DNA of 14,983 nt from Bacteroidota bacterium (lineage in GTDB: Bacteria; Bacteroidota; Bacteroidia; Flavobacteriales_D; Crocinitomicaceae), in the NCBI GenBank assembly GCA_018825925.1, contig JAHKAT010000151.1, forward strand, positions 1 through 14,983. The letters run 5' to 3'. Of the stretch, positions 1-7,425 are shown piece by piece. Made by a program: the position numbers and the translations under genes. The notes under the pieces are model-generated. The model saw nothing but the letters and a program-made list of their open reading frames with translations. It did not search any database and was not told the origin of the DNA. Each line of letters opens with the position of its first letter. The stretch's first letter is position 1.

Positions 1-601
1 ACCCTCTTGTCGTACCACAAAAACCATTCACCTCACAAATTTTAGGCACTGAAGAGGTTGGCGACATAGAGTTGGCAGGCTCAGCTGAATTGGGATTACA
101 CGAAGGCTCAACCAAAGGTGCGCTTACACAGATCGTAAAAGTTGGATTACTCGAATTTGAAGCTAAGAAATGGTGAACACGAATCCAATAGGTAACCCCA
201 TTAAACAAATTAGATAAAGTAACTATTTCCAACCCCCCATTACCTGTATTGTTGGCAATTCCAATCGAACTTCCACCACATGTTCCTGAATAAACTTGAA
301 CAACTGCGTTAAATGTTGACGAACCTGTTACTTGTACACTTAACGATGGTCCATTAGCAACAAAGGAATACCAAACATCATCATTAGCACTTCCAATTGT
401 ACCTGGCTGCGTCTGAGTGGCACCAGCCGTTGTTCCAGATATTGGAACACATGAGTTTGATGGAGATAGGGAAATAGCACCGCCACAATTGTCATTACTC
501 GGTTGAGCAAAGACAGTAGAGCAAGTTAAAATGAAACAAAACGCAATCAAATTTTTTACAAAGCCGATTGAACTTTTGTTGTGTAGTGTGTGTTTTTTCA
601 T
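1..601 (-). CDS. Secreted beta-sandwich-type protein, 3' end cut by window edge
   Basis: The reading frame opens at ATG 599-601 and stays open for 200 codons to the left edge, so the C-terminus is missing. The N-terminus is a signal peptide: basic start, hydrophobic core LIAFCFIL, and likely cleavage after VFA before Gln (about residue 33). The mature part starts with PSNDNC and continues with DDVWYSFVA, an 'YSGTCGG' turn and 'TYWIRVHHF...FTICV'. This series is typical of a beta-sandwich module common in secreted Bacteroidota proteins, here spanning about residues 34-165. A second module starts near 180 with ICEVNGFCGTT, similar to a Cys-rich repeat in the same kind of protein. The start lies 40 nt after the stop of the 873-aa gene with no terminator between, so it is probably the third gene of that operon. 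Export by Sec and then type IX secretion is inferred, because the sorting domain would lie outside the window. No specific function can be assigned. Confidence 0.85.
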   Translation of the reverse strand, partial: MKKHTLHNKSSIGFVKNLIAFCFILTCSTVFAQPSNDNCGGAISLSPSNSCVPISGTTAGATQTQPGTIGSANDDVWYSFVANGPSLSVQVTGSSTFNAVVQVYSGTCGGSSIGIANNTGNGGLEIVTLSNLFNGVTYWIRVHHFLASNSSNPTFTICVSAPLVEPSCNPNSAEPANSMSPTSSVPKICEVNGFCGTTRG

Positions 602-641
602 AACCAAAAACTAAATTATTCTCTTTTTAATTGACATTTCA

Positions 642-3263
642 TTAACGTATCAGGTTTATCATTCCTGTGAACGTATATTTTTTTGAAGTCAATAAATCTT
701 TTACTTTCATGTTCCAAGTGTACATGCCTAATGGAACAATTTGACCATCCATTGTGCCGTCCCATCTGCCATTTACATCATTGTTTTTCCAGATGATATT
801 ACCCCACCTGTCATTAATTTCCAAGTCAAAACTATATTCATCAATTCCAGCTATCTCCACAAACCATTCTTGGTTGAATTGATCATTGTCTGGTGTAAAC
901 GAATTGGGTGCAAAAAGCAAAACCTCTGGCAATACTTCTACAATTTCTTTAGCGATATCCACACAGCCAAAGGCATTCTTAGCCATTAGTTCAACTTTAT
1001 AATTTCCTGTAAATCCATCCGGAAAATAAACCGTTGGATTTTCCTCATTGGAAGTCCCTGGATTTGCTTCTTCAAAGGTCCATTTATAGTCAACAGCTCC
1101 AATTGACATGTTTTCAAAATTCACTTTCGTATTAAACATGGTTGGTTGTCCTGGTGAAAACAAAAACTTCGCATCAGGTTTTCTAATAGCAGTTAAAAAA
1201 TTAGGATACAAAACCGAATCGACACACCCAAATTTGTTGATTAACATCAGTTGCACATCATAATTACCTGCTGATAATTCTGGAGTCTTTAAAATCGGCA
1301 TATCCTTATAAATCATATTCTGGGTCAAAAACCAAACACTATTAACATAGGAATTTGGGTCGCTGTTATTAACCAATTCAAACTTGGCCGGTTCGCATTT
1401 AACTGTTTCATCTACCACAAAACTTGGTTGAGGCAAAGGAGACACGAAGACCTCGCTAGACATCACAAAAGGTGTGCTTTCACAATTATCTGTTATGGTA
1501 ACAGTATAGGTTAGGGTGTTGGTTGGTAACACAAGATTACCATGACTCAAGCCATTTCCAACTGTATTATCCGACCAAGAAAAATGATATGGAGCACCTT
1601 TTCCTTCTAAACCAGTTGCTAACAACATGGTTGAGTATCCAGGGCAAATTGTATCAAAAGGTGAAATCGTTCCCGAAATTGGATTAAGAAGATTTACATA
1701 AATGGAATCTAATGAACTTTTACATCCAAATTCATTCTCTGCTAGAACTGTGAAATACCCATTTTGTATCGGGCTAACCAACTGGCTTCCCAAATAATTC
1801 GTCGTGTGGCCCCAATGGTAATTAAAAGCTGAGCCACCTGTTGCGTTTGCGAGCAGTTGTGCTGTTCCATTTTGACAAATTGTAGTATCATTGCTTTTAC
1901 TCATTATCACAGGGTCAGGATCTGTAACAGTTACTGCAACACATACTTGGCATCCAATTGCGTCCTTAGCGCAAACCGCATAAATTCCAGACGAAAAACC
2001 ATTCGAACTCGAATTAGTCGACCACGTATTGCCATTATCAAAACTATACTGAGTAGCATCTGCTCCACTCATATGCACTTGTCCGTCAGCACCTCCTGTG
2101 CAAGATGGTTGTGTATGAGTAGCCGAAGCTGTCATTTTTTTCATGTACACCATTACGGTATCTCTTCTCGCCCCACAAATGGCGCTCGTTTCTCTGAGGA
2201 CAAATCCATACAATCCTGGTTGATCTACATTTACCGTCGGAGTTAAAGTGGTGAAGTTTGGTGTAAATTGCACGCTAGGGCTTGGAGTTATCCCTACATT
2301 AAAATACGACCAAGATCTTGAATTGGCTGTATTAGAGATCGATCCTTGTAGTTGTATTGAAGACCCAAAACAAAGAGTATCGTCCGAACCTGCATTGGGT
2401 ACAGGTGGATTTTGAACAAATATTGTGAAAACAGCTGTATCAATAACCAACACATTAGTTGACGATGAAGGCTGCGTTACTTTTACTGAATAAGTCGTTG
2501 TAACTTGAGGAGTAACCGTAACATTTAGGCCACCCAAAACATTAGAAACACCATTGGTTACTAACCACTCAAAAATTGGATTAACAAAACCAGGTGTTGC
2601 AATATTGACATTCGCAGAACTTCCTTTACAAATCGTTTGATCGGGCGCTGAAACTCCACAAGCAACATTGGCGGTTCCAAAAAATTGTAAATTCACATTT
2701 TGATTCGTGCCGCTGAAATTTGAAAAACAAAGTAAGAATTGTTGACCAGATACAACATTCAATGATCTTTCAAAGTTACCTTGATTTGCTCCAACGGGTA
2801 AACCACCTGCAGGAGCCATTCCAGTAAAACCTTGACATGGTGCATTCCAGTTACAAGCTATAGGTGCCAATTGGGAACTTGCTATTTGAGCACAAGTTAA
2901 ATTCGTATTGTTGTAAGGCCACATGATCCAATCAAAACAACCACCAGATGAACCTTGAATTGACCAGCTTAAGGTTCCAGAGGAAACAATTGAAATTGTT
3001 ACGAAGGTCGAACTAGTTTCTCCCGTCAACAAACAACCCGCATTTCCCGGAATATTATTTGGATTTATACTAGGATTACTAAATGTACCCGTTCCAAAAT
3101 CAACGTTATTAGTTCCTGGCACATTCGGAGAAATTGGAAAACTTGGCGTAGAACATCCTGATACCGCTTCACTACAATCGTTAGGTGGATTAAGAGGGTT
3201 GAACTGCGCCAATAAAGACTCAGAAACAACAAAACTCAATACAATAAGCAGAACCTTTTTCAT
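642..3263 (-). CDS. Large secreted Ig/PKD-repeat protein with T9SS type B (gliding motility-associated) C-terminal domain
   Basis: 873 aa. Residues 1-19 form a signal peptide ending in LLA before Gln. Residues 20-205 are an N-terminal beta-rich domain starting with PPNDCSEAV and rich in Cys, Gly and Asn. Next come Ig/PKD-like modules, several starting with a 'D.T.C.G.S..L' pattern: near 207 (DQTICKGSS), 292 (DDTLCFGSS), 458 (NDTTICQNG) and 537 (DTICPGYS). Around 380-450 is a SprB-like repeat (QPSCTGGADGQV ... GIYAVCAKDAIGC). A clearer PKD domain lies near 698-780 (VDYKWTFEE ... YKVELMAKNAFGCVD). Residues 782-873 match the type B sorting domain: APNSFTPDNDQFN, then NDRWGNIIWKN, GRWDGT and PLGMYTWNMKVKD. 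Known of the family: this domain directs passage through the type IX system to the surface or medium. An adhesin or structural role is inferred; I see no catalytic domain. The start is 3 nt after the stop of the 119-aa gene, indicating co-transcription and probable translational coupling. Confidence 0.93.
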   Translation of the reverse strand: MKKVLLIVLSFVVSESLLAQFNPLNPPNDCSEAVSGCSTPSFPISPNVPGTNNVDFGTGTFSNPSINPNNIPGNAGCLLTGETSSTFVTISIVSSGTLSWSIQGSSGGCFDWIMWPYNNTNLTCAQIASSQLAPIACNWNAPCQGFTGMAPAGGLPVGANQGNFERSLNVVSGQQFLLCFSNFSGTNQNVNLQFFGTANVACGVSAPDQTICKGSSANVNIATPGFVNPIFEWLVTNGVSNVLGGLNVTVTPQVTTTYSVKVTQPSSSTNVLVIDTAVFTIFVQNPPVPNAGSDDTLCFGSSIQLQGSISNTANSRSWSYFNVGITPSPSVQFTPNFTTLTPTVNVDQPGLYGFVLRETSAICGARRDTVMVYMKKMTASATHTQPSCTGGADGQVHMSGADATQYSFDNGNTWSTNSSSNGFSSGIYAVCAKDAIGCQVCVAVTVTDPDPVIMSKSNDTTICQNGTAQLLANATGGSAFNYHWGHTTNYLGSQLVSPIQNGYFTVLAENEFGCKSSLDSIYVNLLNPISGTISPFDTICPGYSTMLLATGLEGKGAPYHFSWSDNTVGNGLSHGNLVLPTNTLTYTVTITDNCESTPFVMSSEVFVSPLPQPSFVVDETVKCEPAKFELVNNSDPNSYVNSVWFLTQNMIYKDMPILKTPELSAGNYDVQLMLINKFGCVDSVLYPNFLTAIRKPDAKFLFSPGQPTMFNTKVNFENMSIGAVDYKWTFEEANPGTSNEENPTVYFPDGFTGNYKVELMAKNAFGCVDIAKEIVEVLPEVLLFAPNSFTPDNDQFNQEWFVEIAGIDEYSFDLEINDRWGNIIWKNNDVNGRWDGTMDGQIVPLGMYTWNMKVKDLLTSKKYTFTGMINLIR

Positions 3264-3266
3264 TTT

Positions 3267-3626
3267 CTAATTGTCATTGCAATTGATGAATGGGAATGAA
3301 GCAACTTCATCCAATCCATGAATTCCTATTTGCAGGCAAGAAATACTTTTTCCGTAAGGACCAAACCAAGAACGCAACTCTTGCTGATTCAATGCCTGTA
3401 TATTTTCAGTTAGAATGAAAAATCGGTTTGAATAAACATCCAATCTCACCAATTTCACATTCGGGTTTTCTTTCAAACTTTTCTCAGTTTCAAGTAGCTC
3501 GTCTGATTCCAGTGAAAACATTCCCTGAGCAAAAAAAGCCGAACCATTTGATTTTACAGCACTATTTGTTTGACCGTAGGCCAAAGAAGACAAAGTCGCA
3601 CAAATAAATATAATAAATATTTTCAT
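3267..3626 (-). CDS. Small exported protein of unknown function, first gene of the secreted-protein operon
   Basis: 119 aa. The N-terminus MKIFIIFICATLSSLAYGQ is a classic signal peptide with probable cleavage after YG. The mature part of about 100 residues has a helix-forming acidic stretch (ESDELLETEKSLKENP), a strand (VKLVRLDVYSN), another strand (RFFILTE), a helix (LNQQELRSWFGPYG) and a strand (ISCLQIGIHG), ending FINCNDN. The alternation resembles a compact beta-alpha-beta, ferredoxin-like fold as in heavy-metal-associated domains, but the CxxC metal motif is absent, so metal binding is not supported. The start ATG (3624-3626) is preceded by AAAAGGAATTA, one of the few Shine-Dalgarno-like sequences in the window. 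The stop is 3 nt before the 873-aa T9SS cargo gene, so the two are surely co-transcribed. An accessory role in folding, stabilising or anchoring that cargo is inference only. I recognise no named family with confidence. Confidence 0.85.
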   Translation of the reverse strand: MKIFIIFICATLSSLAYGQTNSAVKSNGSAFFAQGMFSLESDELLETEKSLKENPNVKLVRLDVYSNRFFILTENIQALNQQELRSWFGPYGKSISCLQIGIHGLDEVASFPFINCNDN

Positions 3627-3812
3627 TAATTCCTTTTAAATCTTAAAAAAACCGCTTAAATAGCTATAAACGCCTTTTAACTAAGACGCAAGTTACGCAT
3701 TTAGGTTGCTTACATAGGTTTAAAAAACATACACTCGCTAACCGAAATGTGAAAAATTTAATTCGCTCAGAAATGAATACATAATACTTGGCGTCAAAGA
3801 AAATTTCGACCA

Positions 3813-3820
3813 CAAATCTA
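3813..3820 (-). promoter_or_regulatory. Possible -7 promoter element for the secreted-protein operon
   Basis: Read on the minus strand this is TAGATTTG, an exact match to the Bacteroidota/flavobacterial sigma-A -7 consensus TAnnTTTG. A clear TTTG -33 box is missing at the usual distance; only GTTG (3844-3847, 23 nt spacer) is near. The site is about 187 nt upstream of the first start codon (3626). A match of this length is expected by chance in AT-rich DNA, so confidence is low. Confidence 0.2.
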
Positions 3821-3980
3821 ATCGCTGTTAATCAGACATTTAACAACATGACTCAGGTGATTGACATTATTTTATTACTCCAATTTTAGCATGAATGTGT
3901 TGCGGTTAGGAAACATTGCATTTTCATTTATTTAACGCTTAATTAAATATTTGTTTCTATTTTAACATCACTCTTTTAAT

Positions 3981-4010
3981 CAAAAAAAAGGCCCCCAATT
4001 GGAAGCCTTT
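3981..4010 (-). terminator. Rho-independent terminator of carA-eno
   Basis: On the minus strand the arms AAAGGCTTCC and GGGGGCCTTT form a 10-bp stem (two G-U pairs) closing an AATT loop, followed immediately by a run of T. It begins 25 nt after the eno stop codon and is placed to end the carA-eno transcript before the secreted-protein operon. Confidence 0.9.
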
Positions 4011-4035
4011 CAACACTATTTATAGCGATTGTTTG

Positions 4036-5313
4036 TTACAAGAATTTAAAGTTTTTTCCTGGATAAACAGCTTGATCTCCTAATTCTTCTTCAATTCGAA
4101 GTAGTTGATTGTATTTTGCCATACGATCACTTCTCGAGGCCGAACCAGTTTTAATTTGACCACAATGCAAGGCCACTGACAAATCAGCAATTGTTGAATC
4201 TTCTGTTTCACCTGAACGATGACTCATCACGGAAGTATATCCATTTTTTGTAGCTAATTGAACTGCTTCTATGGTTTCAGTCAAACTACCAATTTGATTT
4301 ACTTTCACCAAAATTGAATTAGCGATTCCTTTTTCAATTCCTTCATTCAAACGTACTGAGTTGGTTACAAACAAATCATCACCTACTAATTGTACCTTTG
4401 ATCCAATTTTCTCGGTCAATAATTTCCAGCCATTCCAGTCGTCCTCTGCCAAACCGTCTTCAATTGAAATGATTGGATACTTTTTAGTCCAATCGGCCCA
4501 GTAGTTTACCATTTCTTCTGAATCCATAATTTTTCCGGTAGATTCAAAGACATACTTCCCTCCTTTATAAAACTCGGAAGAAGCAGCGTCTAATGCAATA
4601 TGCATATCATCTCCTGGTTTGAAACCTGCTTTTTCAATGGCTTCTAAAACCACTTCAATGGCTTCTTCATTGGAACCTAAGCTCGGAGCAAAACCACCCT
4701 CATCTCCTACGTTTGTTGACATTCCTTTGGATTTCAAAACCGCTTTTAAATGGTGAAAAACCTCGGTGCCCCATCGCAAACCTTCAGAAAAAGACTCAGC
4801 GCCGAACGGCATTACCATAAATTCTTGAATATCAATCAAGTTATCAGCGTGAGAACCACCATTCAATATATTCATCATCGGAACAGGAAGTGTACAAGCA
4901 TTAACTCCACCAACATAACGGTACAAGTGCATGTCTGCCTCATTTGCTGCAGCTTTGGCAACGGCTAAAGAAACACCTAAAATGGCATTAGCACCTAATT
5001 TCGATTTATTAGTAGTTCCGTCTAAGGCCAACATAACAGCATCAATGCGTTTTTGGTCATACACATCCATACCCTGCAAAGCCGGTTGGATCAAGTCGTT
5101 CACATTTGCAACCGCTTTCAACACACCTTTACCCAAGTACATTTTCACATCGCCATCTCGCAATTCCACCGCTTCGTGAATTCCAGTGGATGCTCCTGAT
5201 GGTACAGCCGCTCGACCTAAAATTCCATTTGCAGTGATAACATCAACTTCAATCGTAGGGTTTCCACGTGAATCTAAAATTTGACGTCCTTTAATACTTG
5301 CTATATAACTCAT
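4036..5313 (-). CDS. eno: Enolase (phosphopyruvate hydratase)
   Basis: 425 aa, full length for bacterial enolase (EC 4.2.1.11). It converts 2-phosphoglycerate to phosphoenolpyruvate in the cytoplasm, in glycolysis and gluconeogenesis. The N-terminal motif GRQILDSRGNPTIEVDV (residues 9-25) and the active-site loop PSGASTG (38-44) are intact. By family alignment the residues are: H155 (SHADN); E164; acid/base E205 in GDEGGFAP; Mg-binding D242, E285 (SIEDGLAEDDW) and D312 (VGDDLFVTN); catalytic K337 (ILVKVNQIGS); and the enolase signature with the SHRSGETED loop (364-372). The start ATG overlaps the carA stop as ATGA, so translation is probably coupled to carA. There is no separate upstream space for a promoter except inside carA. 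The gene ends in a strong terminator at 3981-4010. Confidence 0.99.
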   Translation of the reverse strand: MSYIASIKGRQILDSRGNPTIEVDVITANGILGRAAVPSGASTGIHEAVELRDGDVKMYLGKGVLKAVANVNDLIQPALQGMDVYDQKRIDAVMLALDGTTNKSKLGANAILGVSLAVAKAAANEADMHLYRYVGGVNACTLPVPMMNILNGGSHADNLIDIQEFMVMPFGAESFSEGLRWGTEVFHHLKAVLKSKGMSTNVGDEGGFAPSLGSNEEAIEVVLEAIEKAGFKPGDDMHIALDAASSEFYKGGKYVFESTGKIMDSEEMVNYWADWTKKYPIISIEDGLAEDDWNGWKLLTEKIGSKVQLVGDDLFVTNSVRLNEGIEKGIANSILVKVNQIGSLTETIEAVQLATKNGYTSVMSHRSGETEDSTIADLSVALHCGQIKTGSASRSDRMAKYNQLLRIEEELGDQAVYPGKNFKFL

Positions 5314-6413
5314 GCTTTATGATTTTTCATATTGTTGACAAACTGATCGAATAAATATCGAGAATCGTGCGGACCCGCAGACGCTTCTGGATGATACTGT
5401 ACCGAAAATATTGGTCTGTTTTTTATTTGCATTCCCGCTATGGTGTCGTCATTCAGGTGAACATGTGTCACCTCCATAAGTGATTGATTCTCCATGCTTT
5501 TCTCATCGATTACAAAACCATGATTTTGAGACGTTATTTCACCTTTTCCGGTTAATAAATTCTTTACTGGATGATTGATTCCTCTGTGACCATTAAACAT
5601 TTTACGCGTCACTAGTCCTTGAGATAGACCTAAAAGTTGGTGGCCTAGGCAAATTCCGAAAACTGGTCGTCCATCCTTTGCGATTTCTCCAACCAACTGA
5701 ATTGCTTCTTTCATTGCCGAAGGGTCACCAGGACCATTGCTCAGCATATAGCCATCCGGTTGAAAGCCATCTAACTCTGATTTCGTAGCGTTATGAGGGA
5801 AAACTTTAACGTGACATCCACGCTCCACCAAGCATCGAACAATATTCTTTTTAACACCAAAATCTACCAAGGCAACTTTGTGCTTAATTTCTGTTGGCTT
5901 TTCCTCAAAACTCTCTGTCACACTCACCTGAGATGAAAGCTCTAGTCCCTCCATTGATGGAACTTTACTCAAGAGGTTTTTCAATTCATTTTCATCAAGA
6001 ACATCCGAAGAAATAATCGCATTCATAGCTCCTTTGTGACGAATATGACGCACCAAAGATCTCGTGTCGATATCTGTTATACCTACCGTTCCATTCTCTA
6101 GCATATACTCGTTCAAGGATGAATACCCAGAAGGTCGAGAATACCCTTCAGAAAATTTCTTTGTTACTAAACCAGCAATCTTGATAGAATCTGATTCAAC
6201 TTCCAATTGATGAACCCCATAGTTACCGATATGGGATGTATTCATTATTAAAATTTGCCCGAGGTACGATGGATCAGTAAAAACTTCTTGGTAACCTGTC
6301 ATTCCAGTATTGAACGCAATTTCACCCGTGGTTGTTCCAATTTTACCAGTTGCATTGCCTTTGAATACCGTACCGTCTGCGAGCATCAAAATAGCCGGTT
6401 TATGTTCCGTCAT
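5310..6413 (-). CDS. carA: Carbamoyl-phosphate synthase small subunit (glutamine amidotransferase)
   Basis: 367 aa, normal for CarA (EC 6.3.5.5 small chain). It hydrolyses glutamine and channels ammonia to the CarB synthetase subunit, making carbamoyl phosphate for pyrimidine and arginine synthesis. Residues 1-150 are the CarA-specific N-terminal domain (ADGTVFKG, GEIAFNTGMTGYQEVFTDPSY, TDIDTRSLVRHIR). Residues about 178-362 are a class I glutamine amidotransferase domain with the nucleophile C255 in GICLGHQLLG and the H341/E343 pair in QYHPEAS. The LSNGPGDP oxyanion-hole motif is at 224-231. All catalytic residues are present. carB is not in the window. The start is preceded by A/T-rich sequence without a Shine-Dalgarno, and a candidate promoter lies directly upstream (6429-6460). 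The 3' end overlaps eno by 4 nt. Confidence 0.99.
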   Translation of the reverse strand: MTEHKPAILMLADGTVFKGNATGKIGTTTGEIAFNTGMTGYQEVFTDPSYLGQILIMNTSHIGNYGVHQLEVESDSIKIAGLVTKKFSEGYSRPSGYSSLNEYMLENGTVGITDIDTRSLVRHIRHKGAMNAIISSDVLDENELKNLLSKVPSMEGLELSSQVSVTESFEEKPTEIKHKVALVDFGVKKNIVRCLVERGCHVKVFPHNATKSELDGFQPDGYMLSNGPGDPSAMKEAIQLVGEIAKDGRPVFGICLGHQLLGLSQGLVTRKMFNGHRGINHPVKNLLTGKGEITSQNHGFVIDEKSMENQSLMEVTHVHLNDDTIAGMQIKNRPIFSVQYHPEASAGPHDSRYLFDQFVNNMKNHKA

Positions 6414-6428
6414 TTTCTAAAATTTTGA

Positions 6429-6460
6429 CAAAATTACAATTCTCTTTCCGCATGGTGAAA
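6429..6460 (-). promoter_or_regulatory. Candidate flavobacterial-type promoter for carA-eno
   Basis: On the minus strand, TAATTTTG at 6429-6436 matches the -7 consensus TAnnTTTG exactly. TTTC at 6457-6460 differs by one base from the -33 consensus TTTG, with a 20-nt spacer, which is within the usual range. Transcription would begin only about 10 nt before the carA ATG (6413), giving a very short leader. The position directly upstream of the first gene of the unit supports it. Confidence 0.5.
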
Positions 6461-6475
6461 TTTGCGTGGAGAAAC

Positions 6476-6482
6476 TTGTACA
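6476..6482. promoter_or_regulatory. TTGTACA motif, copy 1, in the carA/crtA divergent spacer
   Basis: The heptamer TTGTACA (six-base palindrome TGTACA) lies just upstream of the candidate carA promoter. A second copy is 94 bp away near the CrtA-family gene. It may be half of an operator pair for a regulator of the divergent genes. The assignment is by pattern only. Confidence 0.25.
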
Positions 6483-6556
6483 GATAGTGCATAGTTATTA
6501 ACAGAAATCGAGAAAAATGAAGTAAAAACTGACTTACAATCTTATTCATTTCGAAA

Positions 6557-6577
6557 TACAAGATCATTATTGTACAA
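6557..6577. promoter_or_regulatory. Inverted repeat with TTGTACAA palindrome upstream of the CrtA-family gene
   Basis: TACAA (6557-6561) and TTGTA (6570-6574) form an inverted repeat separated by 8 nt. The right arm is part of the perfect 8-bp palindrome TTGTACAA (6570-6577). The element is 39-59 bp before the start codon at 6616, where an operator would overlap the promoter; no good TAnnTTTG -7 box is visible on the plus strand here. Light- or B12-dependent MerR-family regulators (LitR/CarH) often control carotenoid genes through palindromic sites. That this site belongs to such a regulator is a guess. Confidence 0.3.
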
Positions 6578-6615
6578 AATGAATCTAAACAAAATTGATT
6601 TACGTAAATTAAGGG

Positions 6616-7284
6616 ATGGAAGAATTTACTTACTCAACACTTACAATTTATCGATTCAGAGGCTTTATTCCTAAGTATGTAGCTATAAGTGCTATGGGGA
6701 TTTCAAAGTTTTGGTTTCCATCATCAAAAAAATCGAAAGTAAGTAAATTATTAGGCACTGGTTCGGGATTGGGATTTTCTAGAAAACCCAATTTTGGTCA
6801 GTACGCACACTTTGGAATTTGGCAAAACAAGGGGGACGAACTGGTTTATCTTGATCAGAACATACTATTGCGTTGGATGAAAAAATATGCATTTGAAACT
6901 TTTACGCACCGTCTAGTTCCTTTTCAAAGCAGAGGTATATGGGATGGTAAGAATCCGTATCCTACTATTCCTCCACAGGCTGAATCATCCGATAAGGTGG
7001 TGATTTTAACGAGAGCAAAGGTGAAATTCAAACATTTACTAGATTTTTGGAAACATGTAAGTCCGAGTAACCTACGATTGGCAGCCTCCGAGGGACGGAT
7101 ATTTTCGGCAGGATTGGGTGAATGGCCCTTTTCTCATCCTATTACTTACAGTGTATGGGAAAATTTAGATGCCGCAAAGGCCTTCGCCTACGGTCACCCC
7201 GAACACGCCGCTGCGATCAAAGGAGCTCGCGATGGAAAATGGTTCAAAGAGGACTTGTTTGTGCGCTTTGAATTACTTGATTAA
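6616..7284 (+). CDS. crtA: CrtA-family carotenoid oxygenase (spheroidene monooxygenase-like)
   Basis: 222 aa, close to the usual length of this family. Family-typical segments are RFRGFIPKYVAISAMG (13-28), LLGTGSGLGF (45-54), VVILTRAKVKFKHLLDFWKHV (about 128-148), FSAGLGEWPF (163-172), TYSVWENLDAAKAFAY (177-192) and a C-terminal HAAAIKGARDGKWFKEDLF. CrtA of purple bacteria adds a keto group at C-2 of spheroidene. A related flavobacterial protein has been described as a carotenoid 2-hydroxylase in myxol synthesis, so 2-hydroxylation or 2-oxidation of an acyclic carotenoid end is the likely reaction; the substrate is not visible here. An in-frame TAA at 6610-6612 fixes 6616 as the most upstream start. 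The AAGGG sequence touches the ATG with no spacing, so it cannot act as a normal ribosome binding site. It is the only plus-strand gene in the window, with no other carotenoid gene nearby. Confidence 0.87.
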   Translation: MEEFTYSTLTIYRFRGFIPKYVAISAMGISKFWFPSSKKSKVSKLLGTGSGLGFSRKPNFGQYAHFGIWQNKGDELVYLDQNILLRWMKKYAFETFTHRLVPFQSRGIWDGKNPYPTIPPQAESSDKVVILTRAKVKFKHLLDFWKHVSPSNLRLAASEGRIFSAGLGEWPFSHPITYSVWENLDAAKAFAYGHPEHAAAIKGARDGKWFKEDLFVRFELLD

Positions 7285-7376
7285 TAGAATGTCTTTTTTA
7301 TTCAAGGAGACTCATCATTGGGGCTGATAATTCGATGATTAACTGATCATTACATTGTCAAATTACAAATGGGCAT

Positions 7377-7405
7377 AAAAAAAGGGAACCTTTCGATTCC
7401 CTTTT
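7377..7405 (-). terminator. Rho-independent terminator after rplQ, possibly bidirectional
   Basis: On the minus strand a perfect 9-bp stem (AAAAGGGAA paired with TTCCCTTTT, 8-nt loop) is followed by more T, giving seven T in a row. It starts 20 nt after the rplQ stop and closes the ribosomal protein cluster. Read from the plus strand, the same hairpin ends in only four T, but it is the only hairpin between the converging genes and may also stop the CrtA-family transcript. Confidence 0.88.
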
Positions 7406-7425
7406 ATCAACTATTTCGAAAAATA

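Larger units (their letters stand above)
3627..4035. other. 409-bp intergenic region between eno and the secreted-protein operon
   Basis: Both flanking genes are on the minus strand. The eno-proximal end carries the eno terminator (3981-4010). The rest is AT-rich with frequent stops in all frames; I see no convincing short gene, tRNA or strong additional hairpin. It must hold the promoter of the downstream operon, whose first start codon is at 3626. Only one motif close to the flavobacterial -7 consensus is visible, at 3813-3820, which would give a leader of roughly 180 nt. Confidence 0.7.

Noticed and set aside
1857..2246. 129-codon plus-strand open frame inside the large secreted-protein gene
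   Set aside because: It lies wholly within a strongly supported minus-strand gene and its Cys/Ser/His/Arg-rich translation has no family features; it is an antisense shadow.
3683..3694. 12-mer AAGACGCAAGTT shared with 9089-9100, both in intergenic DNA upstream of minus-strand genes
   Set aside because: A few 12-base matches are expected by chance in 15 kb, and the flanks do not align; no shared promoter element surrounds them.
6616..6618. AAGGG next to the CrtA-family ATG as a ribosome binding site
   Set aside because: There is no spacing between the motif and the start codon, and an in-frame stop just upstream rules out an earlier start.
7285..7376. Separate terminator for the CrtA-family gene
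   Set aside because: Only weak, imperfect pairing (around TCATC and GATGA) without a T run; the rplQ hairpin is the only good candidate.
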